Part shown: positions 1 to 7,243 of the stretch, piece by piece | Numbering within the stretch: position 1 is the stretch's first letter | How the letters are laid out: each line of letters opens with the position of its first letter | Assembly (NCBI GenBank): GCA_937872005.1 | Contig: CALMPQ010000289.1 | Location: 1 to 12,646, forward strand | Origin: an uncultured Propioniciclava sp. | Lineage (GTDB): Bacteria; Actinomycetota; Actinomycetes; Propionibacteriales; Propionibacteriaceae | Direction of reading: 5' to 3' | DNA: 12,646 nucleotides | Position numbers and translations under genes: made by a program | Notes under the pieces: generated by a model | What the model saw: only the letters and a program-made list of their open reading frames with translations | The model's database searches: none | What the model was told of the DNA's origin: nothing

Positions 1-415
1 TCTGGATCTGGTACAGGCTCAGGGGCAGGTCCTTGTAGGAGCTGTACAGGTCCTTGACCATGAGGGTGAACATCTCCTCATGGGTCGGCCCGAGCAGCAT
101 GTCGGCGCCCTTGCGGTCCTGCAGGCGCAGCAGGTTCGGCCCGTACTCGGTCCAGCGGTTGGTCGCCTCGTAGGGCTCGCGCGGGAGCAGCGCGGGGAAG
201 CGCACCTCCTGCGCGCCGATGGCGTCCATCTCCTCGCGGACGATCTGCTCCACCTTGTGCAGCACCTTCAACCCCAGCGGCAGCCAGCTGTAGATGCCCG
301 GGGCGACGCGGCGGACGTAGCCCGCGCGGACGAGCCAGCGGTGGCTCGGCACCTCGGCGTCGGCGGGGTCCTCGCGGAGGGTACGGACGAACAGCTCGGA
401 CAGGCGTGTGATCAC
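1..415 (-). CDS. proS: Prolyl-tRNA synthetase (ProS), N-terminal part; gene continues past the left edge
   Basis: Class II aminoacyl-tRNA synthetase that charges tRNA-Pro with proline in the cytoplasm. Only the first 138 codons are in the window; the gene is cut by the window edge, not broken. The product begins (M)[19 protein letters not shown] and contains the [10 protein letters not shown] stretch (residues 39-48). A motif 1-like helix and strand ending in the FPALLPRE segment follow (about 55-80), then the motif 2 region WTEYG...LLRL and GPTHEE (109-114). All are typical of bacterial-type ProS; the editing insertion and motif 3 would lie outside. The start is GTG at 415, matching the family N-terminus, 19 nt after the stop of the CapA-family gene. 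No good Shine-Dalgarno sequence precedes it, but TAGGCT lies 8 nt upstream, so it may have its own leaderless promoter as well as operon read-through. Identity is secure. Confidence 0.96.
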   Translation of the reverse strand, partial: MITRLSELFVRTLREDPADAEVPSHRWLVRAGYVRRVAPGIYSWLPLGLKVLHKVEQIVREEMDAIGAQEVRFPALLPREPYEATNRWTEYGPNLLRLQDRKGADMLLGPTHEEMFTLMVKDLYSSYKDLPLSLYQIQ

Positions 416-423
416 GAGCGCCA

Positions 424-429
424 AGCCTA
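424..429 (-). promoter_or_regulatory. Candidate -10 box (TAGGCT) for proS, leaderless type
   Basis: On the minus strand TAGGCT fits the actinobacterial TANNNT -10 pattern and ends 8 nt before the GTG start of proS. It sits just downstream of the stop codon of the preceding gene. No Shine-Dalgarno sequence is visible before this GTG, which suits a transcript starting at or within two bases of the start codon. No convincing -35 was found. This is inference from position and consensus only. Confidence 0.35.
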
Positions 430-434
430 CGGGT

Positions 435-1652
435 TCAGCCGACCTCGGTCACGTCGGCGCCCAGCAGCGCGACCGCCTTCGCGATCTGCTCCTTGGCCAC
501 CTTCAGGCGCTTCGTGTCGCCCTTCCGCTCGCTGAGGGCCTTGTTCACGTCCAGCACGCGAGCCGGGGCCCCGGCCGCACCGAGCGTCATCAGCAACGGC
601 ACGTACTCGGCCTGGACGGCCTCCCACCGATCGCCCTGCTTCTCGAAGGTCAAGCGGCCCAGGAACTGCTCCCACGACCGCGGGGTCGACACCCGCATCT
701 GGCCGACGAGGTTGCCGACGCCGTAGACGACCCACGTGCCGTTGATGCGGTCCCACGGCTGGACGACGTGCGCGTGGTGGCCGTAGACGAGGTTGAACAC
801 GCCCGAGGACGCCAGCGCGGTCGCGACCTTCACCTGCTCGTCGTTGGGCTCGTGCCGCTGCTCGATGCCGGCGTGCATGGCCGCCAGCACGATCTCGGCA
901 CCGGCCTTCCGCGCCGCCTTGCCCCGGGCGATCATCGTGGCGGCGTCGAGCCGGTCCATCGCCCACGCCTTCCCCGCCGGCGCCTTCAGGTTCGAGCCGT
1001 ACGAACCGGCCACGACGGCCACCTTCACCCCGGACGCCGTGGTCAGGATCGCAGGCACCTCGGCGTCAGCCTCGGCCCGGTAGGCGCCGGTGTGGACGAT
1101 GCCGGCGTCGTCGAGGGCGTCCAGGGTGGCCTCCACGCCGGCGAAGCCACGGTCGAAGGTGTGGTTGGACGCGAAGGTGCAGTAGTCGAAGCCCACCTCG
1201 GCGGCCGCCTCGATCGTCTCGGGGGGCGCGGCGAACACCGGGTAGCCGGCGGGCTTGACGCCCCTCGGCGTCACCGGGACCTCGACGTGGCAGACCGAGA
1301 CGTCGGCATCCTCGATCAACGGGCGGATGTGCTCGAAGATGGGCACGAAGTCGTAGGCGGCGCCGGCCTTCTTGCCGGCCGCGGCGGCCTCGGCGATGAG
1401 CCCCTTGTGCCACAGCAGGTCCCCGCTGATGGTGACGGTGAGCCGTTGCGGCTCAGGCTCAGGCGTGGGGGTCGGTGTGGGGGTCAGGGTCGGCGTGGCG
1501 CTCGGGGTCGGCGCGGGTCGGGTCGACGTGGCGGACGCCGCGGGCTGCGGCTGGGCCGGGCCCGGGGCGTCCACGGGCGCCTGGGCGCACCCGCCCAGTG
1601 CGAGCACGACGGCGAGCGTCGGCACGACGGCGCGGGCGAAGCGGGAGATCAC
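435..1652 (-). CDS. CapA-family lipoprotein (PgsA/CapA metallophosphatase-like domain)
   Basis: Predicted secreted lipoprotein of 405 aa. The N-terminus is a lipoprotein signal: positively charged start, hydrophobic core at about 8-19, and lipobox L-G-G-C with the acylated cysteine at C22. A Pro/Thr/Ala-rich linker with (TP)n and (EP)n runs from about 30 to 68, as expected for a spacer from membrane to domain. The CapA domain follows: GDLLWHKG (77-84, the usual GDxMxxR strand), VEVPVT (123-128), NHTFDRG (163-169, usual NHxxDxG), H260 in [16 protein letters not shown] (291-299) and YGVGNLVG (310-317). These are the conserved, probably metal-binding positions. The family is named after poly-gamma-glutamate capsule genes, but no capB/capC partners are here, so the substrate is unknown. 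The start is GTG at 1652, with no Shine-Dalgarno but TAGAAT 6 nt upstream. It lies 57 nt after the GNAT gene and 19 nt before proS. Confidence 0.88.
   Translation of the reverse strand: MISRFARAVVPTLAVVLALGGCAQAPVDAPGPAQPQPAASATSTRPAPTPSATPTLTPTPTPTPEPEPQRLTVTISGDLLWHKGLIAEAAAAGKKAGAAYDFVPIFEHIRPLIEDADVSVCHVEVPVTPRGVKPAGYPVFAAPPETIEAAAEVGFDYCTFASNHTFDRGFAGVEATLDALDDAGIVHTGAYRAEADAEVPAILTTASGVKVAVVAGSYGSNLKAPAGKAWAMDRLDAATMIARGKAARKAGAEIVLAAMHAGIEQRHEPNDEQVKVATALASSGVFNLVYGHHAHVVQPWDRINGTWVVYGVGNLVGQMRVSTPRSWEQFLGRLTFEKQGDRWEAVQAEYVPLLMTLGAAGAPARVLDVNKALSERKGDTKRLKVAKEQIAKAVALLGADVTEVG
1449..1565 (-). repeat. Degenerate short repeats encoding a Pro/Thr-rich linker in the CapA-family lipoprotein
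   Basis: The plus strand shows runs such as gtgggggtcggtgtgggggtc, and related variants, encoding alternating Thr-Pro and then Glu-Pro pairs (roughly residues 30-68 of the lipoprotein). Such low-complexity spacers commonly lie between the lipid-anchored cysteine and the globular domain. The repeated hexamer-like units could vary in number between strains. Confidence 0.6.
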
Positions 1653-1658
1653 CGTCCG

Positions 1659-1664
1659 ATTCTA
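1659..1664 (-). promoter_or_regulatory. Candidate -10 box (TAGAAT) for the CapA-family gene, leaderless type
   Basis: Minus-strand TAGAAT matches the sigma-70-like consensus TATAAT at five of six positions. It ends 6 nt before the GTG start, so the expected transcription start coincides with the first base of the start codon. The gap lacks any Shine-Dalgarno sequence. It lies in the 57-nt space after the GNAT gene, one of the few AT-containing spots in the region. The -35 region is not recognisable. Confidence 0.5.
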
Positions 1665-1709
1665 CGGAGAACCGATCGAGGCCACCGAACCGTTTCGACC
1701 CACGGCGGT

Positions 1710-2537
1710 TCAGAACAGGATCGAGGCCAGTTCGCCGACGACCTCGTACCCGACCCGCCGGTAGCAGGCGATCGCGGGGGCGTTGAAGTCGTTGACGTAG
1801 AGCGAGGCCGTGCGGCCCTCGGCGACGATCGCATTGGTGACGCCCGCCATGGCCGGCACCGACAGACCCCGTCCGCGCAGGCGTGGCGCCACCCAGACGC
1901 CCTGCACCTGGGCGACGTGCGGGGAGACCGCCCCGAGGTCGGCCTTGAAGACGACCTCGCCGTCCTGGACGACCGCGAAGCCGCGGCGCCCCTCGACGAG
2001 GGAGCGGACGTAACGCCGATAGCCGGTGGGGTTGGTGACGAGGGGGTCCTCCTCGAGCTCCTCGCGGTACATGGCCACGGCGCCGGCGACGTAGGACTCG
2101 AACTCGGCCACCGTGGCCCGCCTCAGGCGCGGGTCGGCGGGCACGGCGCTCGGGCCGGTGCAGCTCATCAACAGTTGGCGCTCCCGCACGACGCGGGGCT
2201 GGCCGTACGCGTGGGGCCACGCCTCGACGAGGCGGTCGAACAGGCCGAACGCGGTGTCGACCGGCGCGACGATCGCGACGAAGGACCGCCAGCGACCGAT
2301 GTCGGCGGCGAAGGCGTCCAGGGCGGCGTCGTCGGCGTTGACCGGCACGACGTTCGCGCCGACGTGCAGCAGCGAGCGGGGTGCGTGCGCCGGGAAGCCC
2401 CACAACTCCCCCACCCCCTGGGGGTCGAGGACGCCGGCGTCCAGCCGCGAGGCGACGAAGCAGTGCGCGACCGGGTCGGTCGCCAGCAGCCGCTCGACGA
2501 GCCCGCGGTCGGACTCGTCGAGGACGCGGCTCCGCAT
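1710..2537 (-). CDS. GNAT-family N-acetyltransferase with N-terminal DUF4081-type domain (Rv2867c-like)
   Basis: Predicted 275-aa cytoplasmic acetyltransferase using acetyl-CoA; the acceptor is unknown. The N-terminal half (about 1-125) resembles the DUF4081 domain found in actinobacterial GNAT proteins. It includes the VAHCFVASRL segment (23-32) and an aromatic stretch with ELWGF (44-48). The C-terminal half is a GNAT fold: strand and motif A at GVWVAPRLRGRGLS (213-226) with the R-x-R-G-x-G-like pyrophosphate loop, then SLYVNDFNAPAIACYRRVGY (245-264), the typical motif B with the N-xx-A-xx-x-Y-xx-x-G-F/Y signature. The ATG at 2537 shares its A with the TGA stop of ispG (TGATG), implying translational coupling. 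A GNAT gene directly after ispG is the usual actinobacterial arrangement, as with Rv2867c in Mycobacterium tuberculosis. Identity to family is firm; the substrate is not inferable. Confidence 0.9.
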   Translation of the reverse strand: MRSRVLDESDRGLVERLLATDPVAHCFVASRLDAGVLDPQGVGELWGFPAHAPRSLLHVGANVVPVNADDAALDAFAADIGRWRSFVAIVAPVDTAFGLFDRLVEAWPHAYGQPRVVRERQLLMSCTGPSAVPADPRLRRATVAEFESYVAGAVAMYREELEEDPLVTNPTGYRRYVRSLVEGRRGFAVVQDGEVVFKADLGAVSPHVAQVQGVWVAPRLRGRGLSVPAMAGVTNAIVAEGRTASLYVNDFNAPAIACYRRVGYEVVGELASILF

Positions 2538-3682
2538 CAGACCACCGACACCTGCGGCCCGGCGCCCGTGTGCTCCATGTCGGCGGCGAGCTTGTTGGCC
2601 TCCTCGATCAAGGTGGCGACGATCTCGGACTCGGGCACGGTCTTGATGACCTCGCCCTTGATGAAGATCTGGCCCTTGCCGTTGCCGGCGGCCACACCGA
2701 GGTCGGCTTCGCGCGCCTCACCGGGTCCGTTCACCACGCAGCCCATGACGGCGATGCGCAGCGGCGCGGTCAGGCCCTCGAGACCGTCGGTGACGTCGTT
2801 GGCCAGGCCCCAGATGTCGACCTGCGCGCGGCCGCAGCCGGGGCAGGAGACGATCTCCATCTGGCGCTGCTTGAGGTTGAGGGCCTCCAGGATCTTCTGG
2901 CCGACCTTGACCTCCTCCACCGGCGGGGCAGACAGCGAGACGCGGATCGTGTCGCCGATGCCCTCGGCGAGCAGGATGCCGAACGCGACCGAGCTCTTGA
3001 TCGTGCCCTGGAACGCCGGGCCGGCCTCGGTGACGCCGAGGTGCAGCGGGTACTCGCACTGGGCCGACAGCTGGCGGTAGGCGTTCACCATGACGATCGG
3101 ATCGTGGTGCTTGACCGAGATCTTGAAGTCGCGGAAGTCGTGCTCCTCGAAGAGCGACGCCTCCCACAGGGCCGACTCCACGAGCGCCTCGGCGGTGGGG
3201 CCGCCGTGCTTGGCGAGCAGGCGCGGGTCGAGGGAGCCGGCGTTCACGCCGATGCGGAGGCTCACGCCGGCGTCGGCGGCCGCCTTGGCGATCTCCCCCA
3301 CCTTGTCGTCGAACTGCTTGATGTTGCCCGGGTTGACGCGCACCGCGGCGCACCCGGCGTCGATCGCGGCGAACACGTACTTGGGCTGGAAGTGGATGTC
3401 GGCGATGACGGGGATCTGGCTCTTCTTGGCGATGATGTGCAGCACGTCGGCGTCGTCCTGGCTGGGCACGGCGACGCGCACGATGTCGCAGCCGGACGCC
3501 GTGAGTTCGGCGATCTGCTGCAGGGTGGCGTTGATGTCGGTGGTCTTCGTGGTGGTCATCGACTGCACCGAGATGGGCGCCCCGCCGCCGACGGGGACCT
3601 TGCCCACGTTGATGCGCCGCGTGGGCCTGCGCTCGGCCAGCACGGGGGCCGGCAGGGCGGGCATACCGAGGTTGATGGTCAT
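2537..3682 (-). CDS. ispG: 4-hydroxy-3-methylbut-2-enyl diphosphate synthase (IspG/GcpE)
   Basis: Penultimate enzyme of the MEP isoprenoid pathway; it reductively opens 2-C-methyl-D-erythritol 2,4-cyclodiphosphate to HMBPP. The 381-aa product has the TIM-barrel part, with [17 protein letters not shown] (31-47), VRVAVPS (68-74), IADIHFQP (93-100) and RVNPGN (115-120). The C-terminal [4Fe-4S] domain follows, with C280 and C283 in CPGC, C315 in [10 protein letters not shown], and the conserved Glu322. All three cluster cysteines are present, so it should be active. The start is ATG at 3682, chosen because GAGGAGAG lies directly upstream and because the family N-terminus begins close to RRKTRxIxVG-like residues (here TRRINVG, 21-27); the open frame further upstream is a shadow of rseP. 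It starts 8 nt after the rseP stop and overlaps the GNAT start by one base. dxr, from the same pathway, is two genes upstream. Confidence 0.98.
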   Translation of the reverse strand: MTINLGMPALPAPVLAERRPTRRINVGKVPVGGGAPISVQSMTTTKTTDINATLQQIAELTASGCDIVRVAVPSQDDADVLHIIAKKSQIPVIADIHFQPKYVFAAIDAGCAAVRVNPGNIKQFDDKVGEIAKAAADAGVSLRIGVNAGSLDPRLLAKHGGPTAEALVESALWEASLFEEHDFRDFKISVKHHDPIVMVNAYRQLSAQCEYPLHLGVTEAGPAFQGTIKSSVAFGILLAEGIGDTIRVSLSAPPVEEVKVGQKILEALNLKQRQMEIVSCPGCGRAQVDIWGLANDVTDGLEGLTAPLRIAVMGCVVNGPGEAREADLGVAAGNGKGQIFIKGEVIKTVPESEIVATLIEEANKLAADMEHTGAGPQVSVV

Positions 3683-3690
3683 CTCTCTCC

Positions 3691-4962
3691 TCAGAAGATC
3701 TTCACCGGTGTGACGATATCGGCCACGATCAACACGATGCCGCACAGCAGGAGGAATCCTCCCACCGCGTAGGCGACCGGCACCATCTTGGCCGTGTCGA
3801 CGGGGCCGGGGTCGGGGCGTCCGGTCAGGCGGGCCGCGGTGCGCCGCAGCCACTCCCACAGCGCGCCGACGATGTGGCCGCCGTCCAGCGGCGGCAGCGG
3901 AACCAGGTTGAACAGGGCCAGGAACAGGTTGATGGAGCCCAGCAGGCTCGCGAACATGGCCGCCTTCTCGAGCACGGGCGCGTCCTGCACCGCGGCCTCG
4001 CCGGCGATGGCGCTGGCGCCCACGATCGAGATCGGGCCGTAGATGTCGCGGGGCTGGCCGGTGACCATGTCGACGGCGACGTTCCACACCTTGACGGGGA
4101 ACTGGGCCAGTGCGACGACCGACTGGGCGGTCATCTGGCCCATGTACTCCAGGACCCCGACCGGGCCGAGGTGGACGCGCTCGAAGGTCGGGTACAGGCC
4201 CATCCAGCCGGCCGGGACCATCTTCGAGGGGTCGAGGTCATCGCGCACCCCCGAGACGATCGTGTTCACGGTGGGCAGTGTCACGCGTTGCCCGGCCCGC
4301 TCGACCACGAAGGTGGCCGGCCCGTCCTGGTTCGCCCGGATCAGCCGCGTCAGGTCGGGGTAGCGCGCGATCGGCGTCCCGTTGAAGGCGACGATGCGGT
4401 CGCCCTTCTCGAGCCCCGCCTGCGCAGCCGGGGTGAGCGGGTCGGACGCCGTGCACGCCCGTTGCTCCGTCACCACGCAGGGCTGGACGCCGCCCACCAC
4501 GGGTTGCGCCTGCATGATGCCGACACCGCCCAGGACCGCCCAGAAGAGCAGGAAGGCGAGGATGAGGTTCACCGTGATGCCGCCGGCCATGATGATGAGC
4601 TTCTGGTGCGTCTTCTTCTGGTAGAAGAGCCGGCCGTCGTCGGTGGGGCGGATGTCGTCCCACTCGTAGCTGCGGGCGTCGTCGGCGAATCGCTGCAGCC
4701 AGGTCTGCTTCGCCCCGGGCTTCGTCGGCGGGTACATGCCGAGCAGCCGCACGAACCCGCCGAGAGGGAACAGCTTGATCCCGTACTCGGTCTCGCCGCG
4801 GCGGGTCGACCACAACGTCTTGCCGAAGCCCACGAAGTACTGCGGCACCCGGACGCCGAACAGCTTGGCGGGCAGCAGGTGGCCGACCTCGTGCAGGGCG
4901 ACCGACGCCATGAGCAGCGCGAAGAACAGCAGCCCGAAGACGATGGTCCAGAACAGTTCCAT
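3691..4962 (-). CDS. rseP: Site-2 intramembrane zinc metalloprotease, M50 family (RseP/Rip1)
   Basis: Membrane protease of 423 aa that cleaves transmembrane substrates such as anti-sigma factors; in mycobacteria the orthologue Rip1 (Rv2869c) controls sigma-factor and envelope responses. The first membrane segment (about 4-28) carries HEVGH (24-28), the HExxH zinc motif. A second lies at about 122-147. A PDZ domain follows at about 175-235, with [14 protein letters not shown] (182-195). The third segment has [11 protein letters not shown] (352-362), whose aspartate D360 is the third metal ligand, and the last is at about 394-416. Two cysteines (C162, C170) in the loop before the PDZ domain could form a disulfide outside the cytoplasm. 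The start is ATG at 4962, in TGATG overlap with the dxr stop, with AAGGA 7 nt upstream. It ends 8 nt before ispG. The dxr-rip1-ispG order is conserved in actinobacteria. Confidence 0.96.
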   Translation of the reverse strand: MELFWTIVFGLLFFALLMASVALHEVGHLLPAKLFGVRVPQYFVGFGKTLWSTRRGETEYGIKLFPLGGFVRLLGMYPPTKPGAKQTWLQRFADDARSYEWDDIRPTDDGRLFYQKKTHQKLIIMAGGITVNLILAFLLFWAVLGGVGIMQAQPVVGGVQPCVVTEQRACTASDPLTPAAQAGLEKGDRIVAFNGTPIARYPDLTRLIRANQDGPATFVVERAGQRVTLPTVNTIVSGVRDDLDPSKMVPAGWMGLYPTFERVHLGPVGVLEYMGQMTAQSVVALAQFPVKVWNVAVDMVTGQPRDIYGPISIVGASAIAGEAAVQDAPVLEKAAMFASLLGSINLFLALFNLVPLPPLDGGHIVGALWEWLRRTAARLTGRPDPGPVDTAKMVPVAYAVGGFLLLCGIVLIVADIVTPVKIF

Positions 4963-6149
4963 CAAACGGTCCTTGGGCCTGTCGAAGGGGTCCCTTCGCC
5001 GACGCAGGTCAGCCGCGCCCGGTCGCGCGCCCACGCGTCGGCGGCCAGCACGGCGTCGACCGTGAGGGCGTCGTCGCGCACGTGGCCGGTGGCGAGGTGG
5101 TCGGTGAGCACGGCACCCACGGTATCCACGATGTCCAAGAACCCGATCTGTCCGGCACAGAAGGCGTCGACGCACACCTCGTTGGCGGCGTTGTAGACCG
5201 CCGGCGCGGTGCCCGTGGCCTTGCCGGCCGTGCGCGCGAGTTCGACCGCACCGAAGGCGTCCGCGTCGAGGGGCTCGAACGACCACGAGCGCGGCACCGA
5301 CCAGTCGTACGCGGACGCCGCGTCGGGCACGCGGTCGGGCCACGCCAGGCCGAGCGCGATCGGCAGGCGCATGTCGGGCGGGGACGCCTGCGCGATCGTC
5401 GAGCCGTCCACGAACTCGACCATGGAGTGGACGTCGCTGGTGGGGTGCACGACGACCGTGATGGCGTCGTAGTCGACGCCGTAGAGCAGGGCCGCCTCGA
5501 TGAGCTCGAGGCCCTTGTTCACCAGCGTCGCGGAGTTGATCGTGATGACGCGGCCCATGTTCCAGGTCGGGTGGGCCATGGCCTGCTCGGGGGTGACGTC
5601 GGCCAGTTCGTCGCGCTTCCTGCCCCTGAAGGGCCCCCCGGACGCCGTGAGCACCAGCCGGCGCACCTCGCCCGCCCTGCCGGCGCGGAGGGCCTGCGCG
5701 AACGCGGAGTGTTCCGAGTCGACGGCGACCAGTTGGCCGGGGGCTGCGGCGTCGGTGACGAGCCGTCCGCCGATGACCAGGGATTCCTTGTTCGCCAGCG
5801 CCAGTGTCGTGCCCGCCTCGAGGGTGGCCAGGGTGGCGAGCAGCCCGGCGGCGCCGGTGATGGCGTTGAGCACGACGTCGCAGCGCATCCGCGCGGCGGT
5901 CTCGTTGCCGCCGTCGCCGGCGATCTCGACGTCGACCTCGCGCAGGCGCTCGCGCAGGGGCTCGACGGCGGCGTCCGGCACGGCGACGAAGCGGGGGCTG
6001 AAGGCGCGCACCTGCTCGGCGAGCAGGTCGAGTTGCGACCCGCCCGCGGTGAGCGCCACCACGCGGAACTGCTCCCGGCGGGACCCGATCACGTCCAGCG
6101 CCTGGGTGCCGATCGAACCGGTACTGCCGAGGATCACGACGTCACGCAC
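4962..6149 (-). CDS. dxr: 1-deoxy-D-xylulose 5-phosphate reductoisomerase (Dxr/IspC)
   Basis: First committed enzyme of the MEP pathway; it converts DXP to 2-C-methyl-D-erythritol 4-phosphate with NADPH and a divalent metal, and is the target of fosmidomycin. The 395-aa product has the NADPH-binding GSTGSIG (8-14), LANKESLVIGG (118-128), metal ligands D144 and E146 in VDSEHSA, TASGGPF (168-174), HPTWNMG (193-199) and NKGLELIEA (211-219) with the third metal ligand E215. The C-terminal helical domain follows, including TAPAVYNAANEVCV (314-327). Length and motifs are normal. The start is GTG at 6149, giving the family N-terminus MRDVVILGSTGSIG. Only a weak GGTGAG lies 11 nt upstream. The upstream neighbour is divergent and starts 17 bp away, so the dxr promoter must lie in the first part of that gene. 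The stop overlaps the rseP start. Confidence 0.98.
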   Translation of the reverse strand: MRDVVILGSTGSIGTQALDVIGSRREQFRVVALTAGGSQLDLLAEQVRAFSPRFVAVPDAAVEPLRERLREVDVEIAGDGGNETAARMRCDVVLNAITGAAGLLATLATLEAGTTLALANKESLVIGGRLVTDAAAPGQLVAVDSEHSAFAQALRAGRAGEVRRLVLTASGGPFRGRKRDELADVTPEQAMAHPTWNMGRVITINSATLVNKGLELIEAALLYGVDYDAITVVVHPTSDVHSMVEFVDGSTIAQASPPDMRLPIALGLAWPDRVPDAASAYDWSVPRSWSFEPLDADAFGAVELARTAGKATGTAPAVYNAANEVCVDAFCAGQIGFLDIVDTVGAVLTDHLATGHVRDDALTVDAVLAADAWARDRARLTCVGEGTPSTGPRTV

Positions 6150-6154
6150 CCGGC

Positions 6155-6160
6155 TAGTCT
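6155..6160 (+). promoter_or_regulatory. Candidate -10 box (TAGTCT) for the LOG-family gene, leaderless type
   Basis: TAGTCT fits TANNNT and ends exactly 6 nt before the ATG at 6167, placing the predicted transcription start on the A of the start codon. The six intervening bases (ctcacc) contain no Shine-Dalgarno sequence. The gap between the divergent dxr and LOG-family starts is only 17 bp, so any -35 region would fall inside the dxr coding sequence; no good match was seen there. Confidence 0.45.
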
Positions 6161-6166
6161 CTCACC

Positions 6167-7243
6167 ATGCGCCGCGAGATCGAGACCATCGAGGCCTTCG
6201 ACGCCCACGTCCGCACCGAGAAGTCGCTCGCCGGCTGCGTCGTGCACGCCTTGGACCTGCGCGGCCGCGGCGACGTGCTGGAGCGCACGCCGGTGGCCAA
6301 CGCCTTCTTCCTGGGCTGCCGGCTCAAGCACCGCGTCGCCTCCGACATCGCCGGGCGGGGAGCGTCCATCTTCCCGCGGCTGCCGCAGTTGCCGTTCGAC
6401 GCCTACCCGCCCCACCTGTATTCGCCCGAGGCCCTCTGCGCCGGCCTCGAGGAGGGCTATGCGGGCACCCCCGACGCCCGCGTCTACGGCTGGACGCTGC
6501 GTGACCGCTCCCGGCTGCTGGACGCCACCCTCGCCCAGTCCCTGCACGACCACTTCATCAGCGACGCCCTGGGCGACCTGGTCACCGAGCCCGGCGCCGG
6601 CGTCGGGGTCATGGGCGGGCACTCGGTCGTGCGGGGCGCGCCCGAGTACGGCCAGGCCGCGCGACTGGGTCACGGCCTCGCCGAGGCCGGCCACCTCGTG
6701 CTCACCGGGGGTGGGCCGGGCCTCATGGAGGCAGCCAACCTCGGTGCGAGCTTCCGCGACGGCCCGGACGCCCTCGCCGCGGCGTGCGCCGAACTGGCGC
6801 TCACCCCGTCCTTCGCCCCCGAGCCCGGGGTCTGGGCGGCGGCGGGCTTCGCGGTGCGCGAGCGCTGGGACTGCACCCGCATGTCCGTTGGCGTTCCGAC
6901 CTGGTACTACGGCCACGAGCCGCCCAACGTCTTCGCCAACGGGATCGCGAAGTACTTCGACAACGCCATCCGCGAGGACATCCTGCTGCGCCTGTGCGGC
7001 GCCGGGATCGTCTACTCCCCCGGCCGCGCCGGCACGACGCAGGAGATCTTCCAGGCACTCACCCGCAACTACTACGCCCTCGAGACGCGCGAGCTGCGGC
7101 CGATGGTGCTGCTGGGCCACGACTACTGGACGCGCGTCGTCCCGGCCTGGCCGCTGCTGAAGGCGCTGGCCAAGGGTCGCCTCATGGAGCCGCACATCCA
7201 CCTGGTCGACACGGTCGACGAGGTGCTGGCGTTGCTCGCCTGA
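6167..7243 (+). CDS. Divergent LOG-family (TIGR00730-like) Rossmann-fold nucleotide-binding protein with extra N-terminal domain
   Basis: A 358-aa protein whose second half is a LOG/lysine-decarboxylase-like Rossmann fold. It has VGVMGGHS (146-153), LTGGGPGLMEAANLGA (179-194) and YSPGRAGTTQEIFQA (283-297), the last replacing the usual PGGxGTxxE. Family members hydrolyse the N-glycosidic bond of nucleoside 5'-monophosphates (cytokinin riboside monophosphates for plant LOG, purine or pyrimidine nucleotides for PpnN). The family Glu (E293) is kept, but the MHxRK motif is not recognisable; NAIRED (266-271) lies about where it should be. Residues 1-140 form an additional domain with FFLGCRLKHR (47-56) that I cannot name, recalling PpnN-type proteins with N-terminal extensions. 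It is the only plus-strand gene here, divergent from dxr with a 17-bp gap and with a stop directly abutting that of the convergent membrane protein gene. The exact substrate is unknown. Confidence 0.85.
   Translation: MRREIETIEAFDAHVRTEKSLAGCVVHALDLRGRGDVLERTPVANAFFLGCRLKHRVASDIAGRGASIFPRLPQLPFDAYPPHLYSPEALCAGLEEGYAGTPDARVYGWTLRDRSRLLDATLAQSLHDHFISDALGDLVTEPGAGVGVMGGHSVVRGAPEYGQAARLGHGLAEAGHLVLTGGGPGLMEAANLGASFRDGPDALAAACAELALTPSFAPEPGVWAAAGFAVRERWDCTRMSVGVPTWYYGHEPPNVFANGIAKYFDNAIREDILLRLCGAGIVYSPGRAGTTQEIFQALTRNYYALETRELRPMVLLGHDYWTRVVPAWPLLKALAKGRLMEPHIHLVDTVDEVLALLA

Noticed and set aside
408..3080. An 890-codon open frame on the plus strand, opposite the CapA-family, GNAT and ispG genes.
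   Set aside because: It is antisense to three well-supported genes, is Arg/Gly/His-rich without any recognisable domain, and is expected when G/C-saturated third positions remove stops from the opposite strand.
3683..4087. Upstream in-frame extension of ispG.
   Set aside because: The extension is low-complexity Arg-rich sequence antisense in character, overlaps the end of rseP, and the ATG at 3682 has a strong Shine-Dalgarno and the correct family N-terminus.
5082..7160. A 692-codon plus-strand frame running across dxr and into the LOG-family gene in another frame.
   Set aside because: It overlaps genes with complete family motifs, has a biased composition and spans the divergent promoter; a G+C artefact. 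The same holds for similar long plus-strand frames at 2381-3772, 3874-5196, 8158-9516 and 9120-10820.
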